Source: Paguma larvata
Taxonomy: Eukaryota > Chordata > Mammalia > Carnivora > Viverridae
Length of the DNA: 64,000 bases
NCBI GenBank assembly: GCA_030068075.1
Contig: CM057839.1
Span: 20,501,167-20,565,166, forward strand
Direction: 5' to 3'
The translations under genes were made by a program, and so were the position numbers. The notes under the pieces were generated by a model. It was not told the DNA's origin, did no database searches, and saw only the letters and a program-made list of their open reading frames with translations. How positions within the stretch are numbered: position 1 is the first letter of the stretch; every line of letters begins with the position of its first letter. Of this stretch, positions 1-10,624 are shown piece by piece.

Positions 1-2020
1 GACATGATATTCTACATAGAAAACCTGAGAGACTCCACCAATAAATGGCTGGAACTGATGTGAGAATTCAGCAAAGTCACAGGATATAAAATTAACATAC
101 AGAATTTGGTTACATTTCTACACATCAAACAATGAAACATCAAAAAGGAGAAATCAATCTCATTTACGACTGCACCAAAACCCATAAGATACCTTTTATC
201 AAAGAGGTAACAGATCTCTATGCTAAAAACTATAGAAAGCTTATGAAAGAAATTGAAGAAGACACAAAGAAATGGAAAAAAATATTCCATGCTCATGGAT
301 TGGAAGAACAAATACTGTTAAAATGTCTGTCTACCCGAAGCAATCTATACATTCAATGCAGTCCCTATCAAAATAACACCAGAAATCTTCACAGAGCTAG
401 AACAAACACTCCTAAAATTTGTATGGAACCAGAAAAGACCCCCAAATAGCCAAAGTAATGTTGAAAAAGAAAACCAAAGCTGGAGCCATCACAATTACCG
501 ACTTCAAACTGTATTACAAAGCTAATAATCAAGACTGCATGATACTGGAACAAAAACAGACACATAAATCAGTGGAACAGAATAGAGAATGCAGAAACAG
601 ATCCAGAAATGTATGGCCAACTAATCTTTGACAAAGCAGGAAAGTATCCAATGGAAAAAAGACAGTCACTTCAGGTAACAGTGCTGGGAACATTGGACGG
701 AGACATGCAGAAGGATGAAACTGGACCACTTTACTATACCACAAACAAAAATAAATTCGAAATTGATGAAAGATCTAAATGTGAGACAGGATAACACCAA
801 AATCCTAGAGGAGAAAATAGGCAGCTATCTCTTTGACCTCTACTGCAGCAACTTTTACTAGTCATATCTCCAGGGACAAGTGAAATGAAAGCAAAAATGA
901 ATTATTAGAACCGCTTCAAGATAAAAAGTTTCTGCACAGAGAAGGAAACACTCAACAAAACTAAAAGGTATGGAATGGTAGAAGATATTTCCAAAGGATA
1001 TATCTGATAAAGGGTTAGTATTCAAAAATATATAAATAACTTATCACACTCAACATCCAAAGGATAAATAATCCAGGGAAGAAATGGACAGAAGACATTA
1101 ACTGACCTTTTTCCAAAGAAGACGTCCAGATGGCTAATAGACACATAAAAAGATGCTCAACATCAGTCATCATCAGAGAAATACAAATTAAAACCATAAT
1201 GAGATATCACCTCACGCCCACAGAATGGCTAAAATTACTCAGAAAACAGCAGATGTTGGCAAGGATGCATAGAAAGGGGAACACTTTTGTACTGTTGATG
1301 GAAATGCAAACTGGCACAGTCCCTCTGGAAAATAGCATGGAGGTGCCTCAAAAAATTAAAAATAGAACTACCCTACAACCCAGCAATGGTGCTACTAGGT
1401 ATTTATCCAAAGGATATAAAAATGCTGATTGAAAGGGGCACATGCATCCCAATGTTTATACCAGCATTAACAACAATAGCCAAATATGGAAAGAGCTCAA
1501 ATGTGATGAATGGATAACAAAGATGTGGTGTGTATTTGTATATATATACGTATGTATGTATACATTTTAATGAGTAAGTAGTTAAGCAAACTGTAGTACA
1601 TCTATATTAAGGAATACTATTGAGCAATTAAAATAAAAACTGTATTGATACATGTAACATCCAGATGAATCTCCAAGGAAATACACTGTGTAAAAATGTC
1701 ATCGTTAAATACCAACCATATATACATACACACATATATAGATGAAGAAAGGGAAGGGAAGGAAAAATATAATAAAAACAGAGAGGGAGGTAAATCTAAG
1801 AGATTCTTAAATACAGGAACAAACTGTGGGTTGCTGGAGGTGAGGTGGGTGGTGGATGGCTAAATGTGTGATGAGTATTAAGGAGGGCACTTCTTGAGAT
1901 GAACACTACGTATTATACATAAATGATGAATCACTGGATTCTGCCCCTGAAGTCAATACTGAACTGTATATTAACTAACTTGAATTTAAATAAATGAAGT
2001 TTAAAAATACAAATGAAAAC
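1..2020 (+). mobile_element. L1 retrotransposon, 3' half (ORF2 C-terminal part and 3' UTR), young carnivore type
   Basis: The element enters from the left edge and runs to an A-rich end near 2015. Broken frames still read L1 ORF2 protein from the end of the reverse transcriptase domain onward, for example FIKEVTDLYAKNYRKLM around 196-246 and later [14 protein letters not shown] near 1190-1230. The 3' UTR shows the carnivore L1 ending (AGAGGGAGG, then GATGAATCACTGG, then AATTTAAATAAATGAA). Several frame breaks make it non-functional. Its 5' part lies outside the window. Positions 1569-1740 are replaced by sequence of an older L1 type (see separate entry). Confidence 0.9.
1569..1740 (+). other. 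Older-L1 tract embedded in the young L1
   Basis: Between a TA/TG-rich spacer and the point where the normal 3' UTR resumes near 1740, the sequence does not match the sister L1 at 44590-44800. It matches 2887-3032 in the neighbouring ancient L1 at roughly 85% by eye, including about 32 identical bases around 1588-1619. That shared block contains the unusual TCTATATTAAGG. The tract lies at the homologous place in the L1, which suggests conversion or recombination between copies. Confidence 0.7.
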
Positions 2021-2129
2021 AAACAATGATTTCTAGGTGAATGTATCAGCTGTATTGTACGCAAAGCAATTGTACCCATACTTGGAATATAACTCCAGTA
2101 CCCTAACGTAATGCTTTATTATAAACTTG

Positions 2130-3270
2130 GGGCAGTACACATATAAAATATTCATTATGAGCAAGAAAGATTTATACCAAAGATGCAGAGCAGTTTCAAT
2201 ATTAAAGGCAACCAATGCAATTCACCATATTAACAGGCTAAAGAAGAAAATACATGTATTCATATCAATCTATGCTGAAAAGCAATAGATAAAACTCATG
2301 ATAAAAACTCTCAAAAAACATTAATAAAGAAAATCTTCAAAAAACTTCAGCTCATATAATATTTAATGATAACGGACTGAATGTATTCCTGCTAAGATCA
2401 GGAACAAGGCAAATTATTCAATTTCACTATTCTTATTTAATATGGTGCTAGGAGTTCTAGTTAGTGCAGTAAGGCAAGATAGAAAATAAAATTTGTAGAT
2501 CTCAGAAACAAAGAAAATAGTTGACCCTGCTTATTGATGAAATGTTTACCTACATAGAAATCACCAAAGAATATACAAGAACTAGTTGTAAAATAAGGGG
2601 GTTTAATAAGGTGGGATGTTGCAAGATGACATGCGAAAATCACATGTATTTCTACATACTAGCAAGAAATATTTGGGCGATAAAATTATAAGCACAGTAC
2701 AATTTGCAATCATTTAAAAAGGATAAAATTTTAAGTGTAAGTCTAACAAAACATATACAGGAAACGTAGTTCTGGGCATTTATCCCAAAGAAATTAAGAC
2801 TTATTTTCACAGAAAGCCTCTGTTGAATGCTTAGAGCAGCTTTATTCATAATAGCCCAAAACTGGAAACAATTCAGGTGAGTTTCAGTGAGTAATTGGTT
2901 AAAAAAACTGTAGTACATCTATATTAAGGAATACTACTCAGAAATTAAAATAAAACATTTATGGATACATGGAACATGCAGATGAATCTCAGGGAATTAC
3001 ACTGTTTAAAAGCCATCGCTGAATACAAAACATAAAATTCCATTTACCCTGTCATTTTTGAAATAATAATTACTGAAATGGAGAGCAGATTAGTGGTCTC
3101 CAGGGGTTAACAATGGATGAGGGTAGGAAAGATGTGGCGTGACCATTGAAGGGCAATGTAAGGGCATTATAGACATACTCAGTATTTTGACTCTGTATTG
3201 AGGTCAATAGTCTGGTTGTTATAAGGTACTAAAGTTGTACAAGGAGTTGCCAGGGGGGGTAACTGATTAA
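2130..3270 (+). mobile_element. Ancient L1 (L1M type), ORF2 and 3' end remnant
   Basis: Decayed L1 signatures occur in order: a CACCATATTAACAGGCTAAA motif near 2223, TTTATCCCAAAGAAATTAAG near 2779, GCAGCTTTATTCATAATAGC near 2838, AACTGGAAACAATTCAGGTGA near 2862, then an old-style 3' UTR with a GGTCTCCAGGGGTTAACAAT segment near 3093. Large parts of the RT region are missing between these blocks. The remnant cannot code. It ends at the SINE at 3288. Confidence 0.75.
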
Positions 3271-3287
3271 AGAGCACACGGGATTTC

Positions 3288-3389
3288 TGGGGCACCTGGG
3301 TTGCTCAGTGATTAAGCCTCCATGACCTCACAATTCATGGGTTTGAGTCCCACATAGGGCTCTTTGCTGACATTGTGGGGCCTGCTTGG

Positions 3390-3432
<43 letters not shown>

Positions 3433-3484
3433 TCTCTCTCTCTCTCTCTCTCACTTTCTCTCAAAATAAATAAACTTAAAAAGT
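3288..3484 (+). mobile_element. CAN-SINE (tRNA-derived)
   Basis: The head (GGGGCACCTGGGTTGCTCAG), the B-box-like GGTTTGAGTCCC and the AAAATAAATAAAC tail identify a carnivore tRNA-derived SINE. The pyrimidine stretch has expanded into a long TC run. Like all such copies it carries no protein and depended on L1 for mobility. Confidence 0.93.
3392..3454 (+). repeat. (TC)n microsatellite inside the SINE
   Basis: An almost pure TC dinucleotide run, broken by TTTCCC near 3427, lies in the SINE's pyrimidine-rich segment. Likely length-variable. Confidence 0.95.
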
Positions 3485-3817
3485 ATGTTAATATCAATTT
3501 TAGAAGCATATAGCTTGTTTTTATAGCCGTTTTTACATGGCTATCAATAGATTAATAGAAGTTACCTTCAAGATTTCACCTGAGCCTTTATAAACAATAA
3601 ATTGGTAAACTGTATCTTGAAACTTCTTGACAAAGATAAAATCTAGAATCTGTTATTGAGGCTTGTGGGAGATATCGAAAAAACAAACAAGAAAGAGACA
3701 ATTTAAAATATTACTAGTACAAAGTGTTTTAAGAGAGAAAAGCTAAAGATTAACTCTTTTTGGAATGGTCTTCTAATTTTTTTTTTTAATTGCAGAATCT
3801 AAATATGGCCATGAATC
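3485..3817. other. Unique AT-rich spacer
   Basis: No repeat or gene recognised. It contains a poly-T run (about 3778-3788) followed by TTGCAGAATC, which by itself is weak evidence for a splice acceptor. Confidence 0.5.
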
Positions 3818-5054
3818 AAAAGCTCATGGATGCCTGCAAACAGTGGAGAGAAAGGAAGATGGGATCAGAGTAGGAGGACCCCAGGGTCCTGTTGTCCTAT
3901 GAACCCAACTACGTAACTGTCAAATCATCCTTTATAGCCCATACAACGATTTGGAGACTGACAGAACAAACTCCACAACTAAAGGTAGAGAAGAGGCCAC
4001 TTAGAAGAAGGTAGGAAGTGTGGAGACATGGCTTTTGTGAGAAACGGATCATAGCCCCTGCGGTGGGGAGAGACTCCTGGTTGCAAAGAAGGGTGTGAGA
4101 TAAACTAGAACACTGAGCAGCACATGGGGAAAATGAATCCCCATTGCAATTGGTTTGGAATGTGAGAAGTCTCAAATTCCATGAGTTCTTGAAAATCCTG
4201 GGACTTAAAGTCTAAAGTTTTAAAAGTCCGAGTTCTTGGCTCTGGGAGAGGTCAGAAGACATTGAGGTTGCTCCTGGAGAAAGCAGAAGGTAAACAGCTC
4301 AGGGACGTACAGTATGGAAACAAGAATCTGAAGAGCACCTGGAACAAAAAGTGGAGAGGTTAGTTGCTCACTTCAGAGAATGTTCCAGAGAGGCAGCATT
4401 CACAGAGACACCCCTCTGGGAACAAAGGAATTGGCCAGTGCCATTTCCTTCCCTCATCCCTCAGCATAAATACAGATCTACCTGCTGGAACCAAAGGAGG
4501 GCTGACATTTGCTACCTAACTTAGTTGCACTAAACTCTGCCTCTCTACACTCCAGAAGAATCACCCTTCCTTGTCATTCTGTGTTAGTCCCAGCATGGTG
4601 GGCCTTCTCTTCCAGAAGACCAGACCAAATCCCTGCCCCTACCATATCTTCCTACCTGAGAGTTTTGAGAGGCCTTGGTTCCAGTGGTGGTGGCACCAGA
4701 TCTCATCTAAGCAGATCAGAGCACATCTCGTTAAACCTAGGCACAATAAGGCCAGAGACCAAACACTGCCCACAACAGGCAAAGAGAGCCTCTGCAGACT
4801 ACTGGCCTGAAGGATAAAGTAGGCATGACAAAACAGCGGAGAACACACAGCGCACATTGGAGACACTTCTGGAAGTACCAGGCCCTGGATAATAGGGGGC
4901 ACTATCCTGCAGGGCACTATACAACCTCTTCTTCATAAAGTCATTTTCCTCAAAACACCAGAGACATAACTGACTTTCCTAACACAGAGAAACAGGTACA
5001 GAGACTTAAAAAATGCAAAGACAAAGGAATTGGTCCCAAATTAAATAACAGGAC

Positions 5055-5133
5055 AAGGTCATGACCTTGCAAAGGTCATGACCTTAGACTTATATCTAAG
5101 CAAACATATACCTTAGACTTATATCTAAGCAAA
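5055..5133. repeat. Tandem palindromes AAGGTCATGACCTT plus a duplicated 24-bp unit
   Basis: The perfect 14-bp palindrome AAGGTCATGACCTT occurs at 5055-5068 and 5072-5085 (period 17). A unit beginning ACCTTAGACTTATATCTAAG is then repeated at 5081-5104 and 5110-5133 (period 29). The palindrome contains two inverted AGGTCA half-sites with no spacer, the known TREpal arrangement bound by some nuclear receptors in other contexts. Any binding here is inference. Confidence 0.9.
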
Positions 5134-5854
5134 ACAGATATAAGTAACATGCTTGAAGGAGAATGTAAAGCAATGATCTTGAGGATACTCACTAGACTTG
5201 AGAAAAGAATGGACGACATCAGTGAGACTATTAACACAGATAAAATGATGAACATAGTAGAGAAAAATGGCTAAATACATAAATAAGAAACACACTTGAC
5301 AGAATGAATGCTGGGATAGAAGAAGTACAAAATAAATGAATGACCTAGAATTCAGAGTAATGGAAAGTTACCAAGCTGAATAAAAGAGAGAAAAAATAAT
5401 TATGCAAAATGAGAACAGATTTATGGAACTCAGTGACTCCATCATACATAATAACATCTGTATTGTCAGAGTCCCAGAAGAAGAATAGAGAGAAAAGGAT
5501 CCAGAGAATTTATTTGAAGAACTAATAGCTGTAAACTTTCCAAATCTGGGAAAGGAAACACATATCTAGACCCAAGAGGCACAGAGAACCCCCAAGGAAA
5601 CTAACAAAAACAAAACCACACCAAAGCATATTGTAATTAAAATGGCAAAATATAGTGATAAAGAAAAAAAAGTAAGCTGTGAGACAAAAGAAGACAGTTA
5701 GATACAATGGAAACCCCATAAGGCTATCAGTGGAAATTTCAGCAGAAACTTTTCAAACCAGAAAGAAGTGGAATGATATATTCAAAATGTTGATTCCTCC
5801 CCCAATAATAGTTAAAATAAATAAAATAAAATAAAGTAAAATAATAATAATAAC

Positions 5855-5886
<32 letters not shown>

Positions 5887-5985
5887 TCTATAGTCAAGAA
5901 TACTCTATCTAGCAAGGCTATCATTCAGAATAAAGGAGAGATAAAGATTTTCCCAGACAAACAAAAACTAAAGGGTTTCATGGCA
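5130..5985 (+). pseudogene. L1 ORF1 remnant (RNA-binding protein of L1)
   Basis: In fragments this reads L1 ORF1: a coiled-coil-like segment near 5150-5400, then the RNA-binding region (GTCCCAGAAGAAGAATAG near 5470; AAACCCCATAAGGCTATCAG near 5710) and the C-terminal segment CTAGCAAGGCTATCATTCAG near 5909. Stop codons and frameshifts disrupt it, and an AAT-type microsatellite replaces coding bases at 5813-5884. ORF1 protein normally packages L1 RNA as a trimer. This copy cannot make it. Confidence 0.8.
5813..5884 (+). repeat. (AAATA)n/(AAT)n microsatellite
   Basis: A/T-only repeat, first AAATA-like then AAT units, inside the L1 ORF1 remnant. Confidence 0.95.
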
Positions 5986-6890
5986 CTTGGAAAACTAGAC
6001 AGCAACATGAAGAAGAATGAACCTGGGGCACTTTCTTATACCATACACAAAAATGAATTCAAAATGGATTAATTATCTAAATTTGAGAACTAAAACCATG
6101 AAAATCCTAGAAGAAAACACAGGCAGCAACCTGTTATTTGGGCCGTAGCAACTTTTTCTGAAGAAGTTCCCTGTGGCAAGGGAAACAAAAGCAAAGCAAA
6201 ACAAAACAAAAACAAAAACAAAAAAACCCACAAACCAAAAAAACAAAAACAAAAACAAAAAACAACCATAAAACAAACAAAAAAAACCTTATGTGTCTAT
6301 ATCAAAATAAAAAGCATCTGAATAGCAAAAGAAACAATCAAAAAAACTAAAAGGAAACCTATGTAATGAGAAAAGATATTTGCTAATGACATATATGATA
6401 AAGAGTTAGTACACAAATATATATAGAACTTATAAACTCAACCCCAAAACAAAATAATCCAATTAAAAAATTTGGCAGAAGACATGAACAGACATTTTTT
6501 CAAAGAAGATATACAGATGGTCAACATATGAAAAGATGCTCAGTATCATTCATTATCAGGAAATGCAAATCCAAACTACAATGAGATATCAACTCACACC
6601 TGTCAGAATGACTAAAATCAACACAAGAAACAAAAGGTGTTGACAAGGATGTGGAGAAAAAGGGACTCTCTTGCCCTGTTGGTGAAAATGCAAACAGGTC
6701 CAGCCACTGTGAAAACCAGTATAGAGGTTCCTCAAAAAGTTATAAATAGAAATATGATCCAGCAATTCCACTACTGGTTATTTACTGAAAGGATAGAGGA
6801 AGACTAATTCAAAGGGATACATACACCTCTGTGTTTATAGCAGCATTATTTATTAGGGCAAGATATAGAAGCAGCCCAAGATGAATGGAG
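5986..6890 (+). pseudogene. L1 ORF2 C-terminal remnant
   Basis: Starts with GGAAAACTAGACAGCAACATG, which in intact L1s lies far downstream of the RT core, and continues through the characteristic TTTTTTCAAAGAAGATATAC (near 6496) and AATGAGATATCAACTCACAC (near 6580) blocks. The frame is broken by an expanded A/C-rich tract at 6184-6285. No RT catalytic motif is present. Confidence 0.85.
6184..6285 (+). repeat. A-rich (AAAAC)n-like low-complexity tract
   Basis: Repeated AAAAC/AAAACAAA units interrupt the ORF2 remnant. Confidence 0.93.
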
Positions 6891-6953
6891 GAATAAGAAG
6901 TGGCATATATATTAATAGAATATTACAACATAAAAAAAAAGAATGAAATCCTG

Positions 6954-7161
6954 GGGCTCCTGAGTGGTTCAGTCAGTTAAGTGTCCAACTTTGCCTCAGG
7001 TCATGATATCACGGTTCCTGAATTTGAGCCCTGCATCAGGCTTGCTGTTGTCAGCATAGAGCCTGCTTTGGATCCTCTGTCCTCCCACCCCTCTTTGCCC
7101 TTACCCCTCTCAAAAAAAAAAAAAAAAAAAAGAAAGAAAGAAAGAAAAAGAAAAAGAAAAA
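6954..7161 (+). mobile_element. CAN-SINE nested in L1
   Basis: SINE head, body and an A-rich tail that has become (AAAG)n/(AAAAAG)n (about 7110-7163). The target-site duplication GAAATCCTG occurs at 6945-6953 and 7162-7170, so it inserted after the host L1. Confidence 0.93.
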
Positions 7162-7498
7162 GAAATCCTGCCATTTGCGTCGACTTGGATTGAGCTAGAG
7201 AGTATGACACTAATGTGTCAGTTAGAGAAAGACAAACACCCTAGAATTTCACTTATATGTGGAATTTAAGAAACAAAACAAATGAACAATGTGAAAGGAA
7301 GAGAGAGAGAGAGAGAGAACCCAAGAAAGAGACTCAACTATAGGGAACAAACTTATGGTTAGCAGAGGGAAGATGGGTATGGGCATGGGGGAAATAGGTG
7401 ACTGGGGATTGAGGAGTGAACTTGTCATTATGAGCACTGGGTGATTAAAATAAAAGCTTAAAAATTATTTAAAAAAAAAAAAAAACTCATGGATGCCT

Positions 7499-9347
7499 TA
7501 CTAGTGGAAGAAGCACCCTAAATTTTCAAGGTGGTAAATATTAATAAATGAAATAGCACTTTAATAGTGTTTTTGGTTTTAGCTTAATCGGAAAACCATA
7601 GCTTTAGCCATTGAGTATGTTCTTAGAATACAAAAGAGTGGGCGGAGAATCCTTTATTAGAGCACATCCCCTGAATGACAGCTATAGGCTTGGACATACT
7701 CTGTTTCAAGTCATGAATCCAAGAGTAATCCAGGGAAGCTGAAAGCTGACAGCCTGGATTGTTGTGGCAGAGTTTCACGTTGTGTGCAGACATGTCCTCC
7801 AAGTAGACTACATAGAGCAAAAAAATCGTAGAGCTCCAGGGCCAAAAATGTAACTGTATAAAAATAATCAAACAATGAATCAGGGTTCAAAAAGTGAGAG
7901 TTTCCACATGCCAGATAATATGATTCAGACATAGATGTGTCTCACGAATGGCTACTGTGGCTGGAAAGAGAATACCAAATAAATGAGGGTGGATGGATGT
8001 GTCCCAAAGGCCAACCCTGCACTGTCGCTATTGCTCATTATGATTTTTCCCCCTTGGCTAGAACTGTCACCTCTGCACTGTATGAACATCATGTATGCTT
8101 TCCGACATCTTCCACGATTGTTCTAATGTCCACATTCGCAGAGCAAATAGCTGCCAGAAAAAGACTGAATGATGTAAATTCATTTACTTTTTCCAGTTTT
8201 TCATAAAAATTCATGGCTGAAAGTAACTCCCACTTATATTTGCTGCAAAGAAGCATATATCAATATTTTCCTGGCTTCATGTCATGATTTTCATATGAAA
8301 ACATATATAGGATGGGACCATGTATAAGATGAAAGGCTTAAATATATTTATGGATTGGGTAAAAGTATATGATAACCAGACAAGTGTTCTCAGCTAAAGA
8401 AATCTAGAACATTGCTACTCAAACTATGATAAAATGACATTTTTGTTTCAGTTTTCCAAATTCATTACATCCTACATATTTTTTAAAGAATATAATTCTG
8501 AATTTGTAGAAAAAAATAAAAAAATAACAATGACATATGAACCAAAACACCATTTTAAATTTTAACTGGATTGTTACATTCAGTAGACCTAAAATTCTGT
8601 CAAATTATTAGGAATTTTTAGTATACTGATATAAAACTCATCTTAATGGGTATATTCATGTAATTTTAGCAAAATGCAGGCTAGTATATATGGTACTTAA
8701 AACAAATGGAATGGACAGAGAAAAAATGCTTCTATTCTGAAGAAATGTTAAATAATATAGAAGTGAAAAGAAGAATGGACACATCTTTTAAATAAGTAAA
8801 TTACTTTATGCTTAATTGAACTCAGAGAAAGGTCTGATTTATTGTTGTCCTAAGCACAACATTTTTTTAAAAGGTGATTGATAGTTCCTTCTGCATTGCT
8901 ATTCTCAGATTGCTAACATTTGGGTTCTGAAGATTCAGTACATGTTTTAAATGCTATTACAAAATGGAGATTAATAGAGCAGAAAATACACATGCTGAGA
9001 GTCTTTCCTGCTTTTTAAATATCATATTTGGTGTTGTATTTTTAAAATATCAAATTTAAGTACTAATCAATTGGCTATAGTAAATTAATATTTAATTTTT
9101 ACTCTGAAAGACCCAATAAATTATGTAAACATCAACGTTCAAGGGATACATTTACAGAAAATAGGAAAGCCTGATAAATAGAATATGTAAAATGAACTGT
9201 CAAGAAATAAGAATACAAAATATCTATTTACCATAGTGAAAAACTGAGAGCTAAATGTTCACATTACTAGAAGCTATGTGATATTTTAAAAGGTAATGCT
9301 AAAATACAATGTCATCTAAAGATTAGAGAAAAAGAATGGTACATAAT
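7499..9347. other. Unique sequence with a moderate-GC block
   Basis: About 1.85 kb with no repeat I can name. Positions 7620-8210 are visibly richer in GC and less simple than the surrounding AT-rich DNA. Open frames there are short and unconvincing. Positions 8210-9347 are AT-rich with nothing recognised. Confidence 0.5.
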
Positions 9348-9561
9348 TTTTGTAACATTTATTTATTTTTTACAGAGAGAGAGAAAGACAGAGAGAGAGA
9401 GCACGAGTAGGGAAGACACAGAGAGAGATAGGATGACAAAGGATCTGAAGTTGGCTCTGCTGACAGCAGTGAGCCCTATACAGGGCTGGAACTCAGGAAC
9501 TGTGAGATCATGAGCTGAGTGGAAGTTAGATGCTCAACTGACTGAGCCACCCAATTGCCCC
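9348..9561 (-). mobile_element. CAN-SINE
   Basis: Reverse-strand SINE: T-rich start, GAGAGAGAG tract, then TGAGATCATGAGCTGAG and the terminal CTGAGCCACCCAATTGCCCC. An imperfect target-site duplication TGGTACATAAT/TGGTATATCAT flanks it. Confidence 0.9.
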
Positions 9562-9607
9562 TGGTATATCATTATAAATAAGTTGTACATGCATGCATAT
9601 GTATGGA

Positions 9608-9613
<6 letters not shown>

Positions 9614-9655
<42 letters not shown>
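9614..9655 (+). repeat. (TA)n microsatellite
   Basis: A run of AT dinucleotides directly after a TGCATGCATATG-like stretch. Confidence 0.95.
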
Positions 9656-9662
<7 letters not shown>

Positions 9663-9900
9663 TAAAATCAACAAAGTGAGGTAGTATAGCAATATTGGCA
9701 ATATTAGCATAATTAGCACCAAATGACTTATGGAAAAAATCAGTAAGAATGAGTAATATCTCTTCCTGTAAATGTTAAGTCCACCAAAGTTTAAAGTAGT
9801 CATTAATAATTCTGCTTTAATATATAAAAATGTTGACATATATAAATGAGTGTCCACAAAATAAGAGATGAAACTGTCACAATGTAAATGATGCCCATTT

Positions 9901-10624
9901 TTATTAGTTTCCTATTGCTGTTGAAAAAAGTTACAACCAAATCAGTGACTTAAAAATAATACAAACTTATTATCTTATAGTTAAGGAAGTCAGATGTTCA
10001 AAATGGATTTCACTAGGCAGCATCGAGGTATCAACAAGTTTGTGTTCCTTTCTGGAAGTTCAAGGGGGCAATTTTTCTTGACTTTATCCAGCTTCTGGAG
10101 GCTGCCCACACCTTTTGGTGCTTGATCCCTTCCTCCTTCTTCAGAGCCAACAATGATTATTAAGGTTTTCCCAAGTTGCCATCACTGGCTCTCTCTTTCT
10201 TGTCTCAAATTTCACTTGTAAGGATGCTTGTGACTACACTGGCTTACCTGGACAATTAAGGATGATCTCCTCACCTCAAGGTCAGCTGATTAGAAATCTT
10301 AATTCCAGGGGCACCTGGGTGGCTTAGTAAGATAAACGCCTAACTCTGGCTCAGGTCATGATCTCGTCATTAGTAAGTTCGAGCCCCACGTTGGGCTCTG
10401 CACTAACACTGTGGAGCCTGCCTGGGATTCCCTCTCTCTCTCTTTCTGCTCCTCCTAAACTTGCTCCCTCTCTTTCTCTCTCAAAATAAATAAACTTAAA
10501 AAAAACTTATATAAGAAAAGAGATCTTAATTCCATTTGCAAATTTAATTTCCCCTTGTCCTGTAACTTATAGTTTCAGGAGATTAGAATGTGGACATCTT
10601 TGCAGTGGCGTTTTCTGTCTAACA
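9901..10624 (-). mobile_element. MaLR-type LTR (MLT1/MST-like), split by a SINE
   Basis: The sequence TTAGTTTCCTATTGCTG at the left, CTTATTATCTTATAGTTAAG, TTCCAGCTTCTGGAGGCTGC-like bases near 10087 and ATGTGGACATCTTTGCAGTG at the right match the reverse strand of mammalian MaLR LTRs. A SINE at 10308-10522 interrupts it and the LTR resumes afterwards. No internal retroviral sequence adjoins, so it is a solo LTR. Subfamily not certain. Confidence 0.75.
10308..10522 (+). mobile_element. CAN-SINE nested in the LTR
   Basis: Canonical head GGGGCACCTGGGTGGCTTAG and tail AAAATAAATAAAC. The 12-bp target-site duplication ATCTTAATTCCA is exact at 10296-10307 and 10523-10534. Confidence 0.95.

Larger units (their letters stand above)
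3836..7483 (+). mobile_element. L1 with both natural ends but most of ORF2 deleted
   Basis: The 5' end is like a carnivore L1 5' UTR (GTAGGAGGACCCCAGGGTCC near 3871). ORF1 follows at about 5100-5985, then an abrupt join near 5980-5990 to the C-terminal part of ORF2, the 3' UTR and a poly-A tail (7470-7485). Flanking copies of a target-site duplication read AGCTCATGGATGCCT (3821-3835) and AACTCATGGATGCCT (7484-7498), 14 of 15 matching, and the upstream CAAAA fits an L1 endonuclease site. The endonuclease and reverse transcriptase domains are absent. A SINE (6954-7161) is nested in the 3' part. Confidence 0.88.

Noticed and set aside
132..449. 105-codon frame that looks like a protein
   Set aside because: It is a fragment of L1 ORF2, broken at both ends by frameshifts, and not an independent gene.
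5813..5884. Replication-origin-like A/T unwinding element
   Set aside because: A simple AAT microsatellite. Nothing else suggests an origin.
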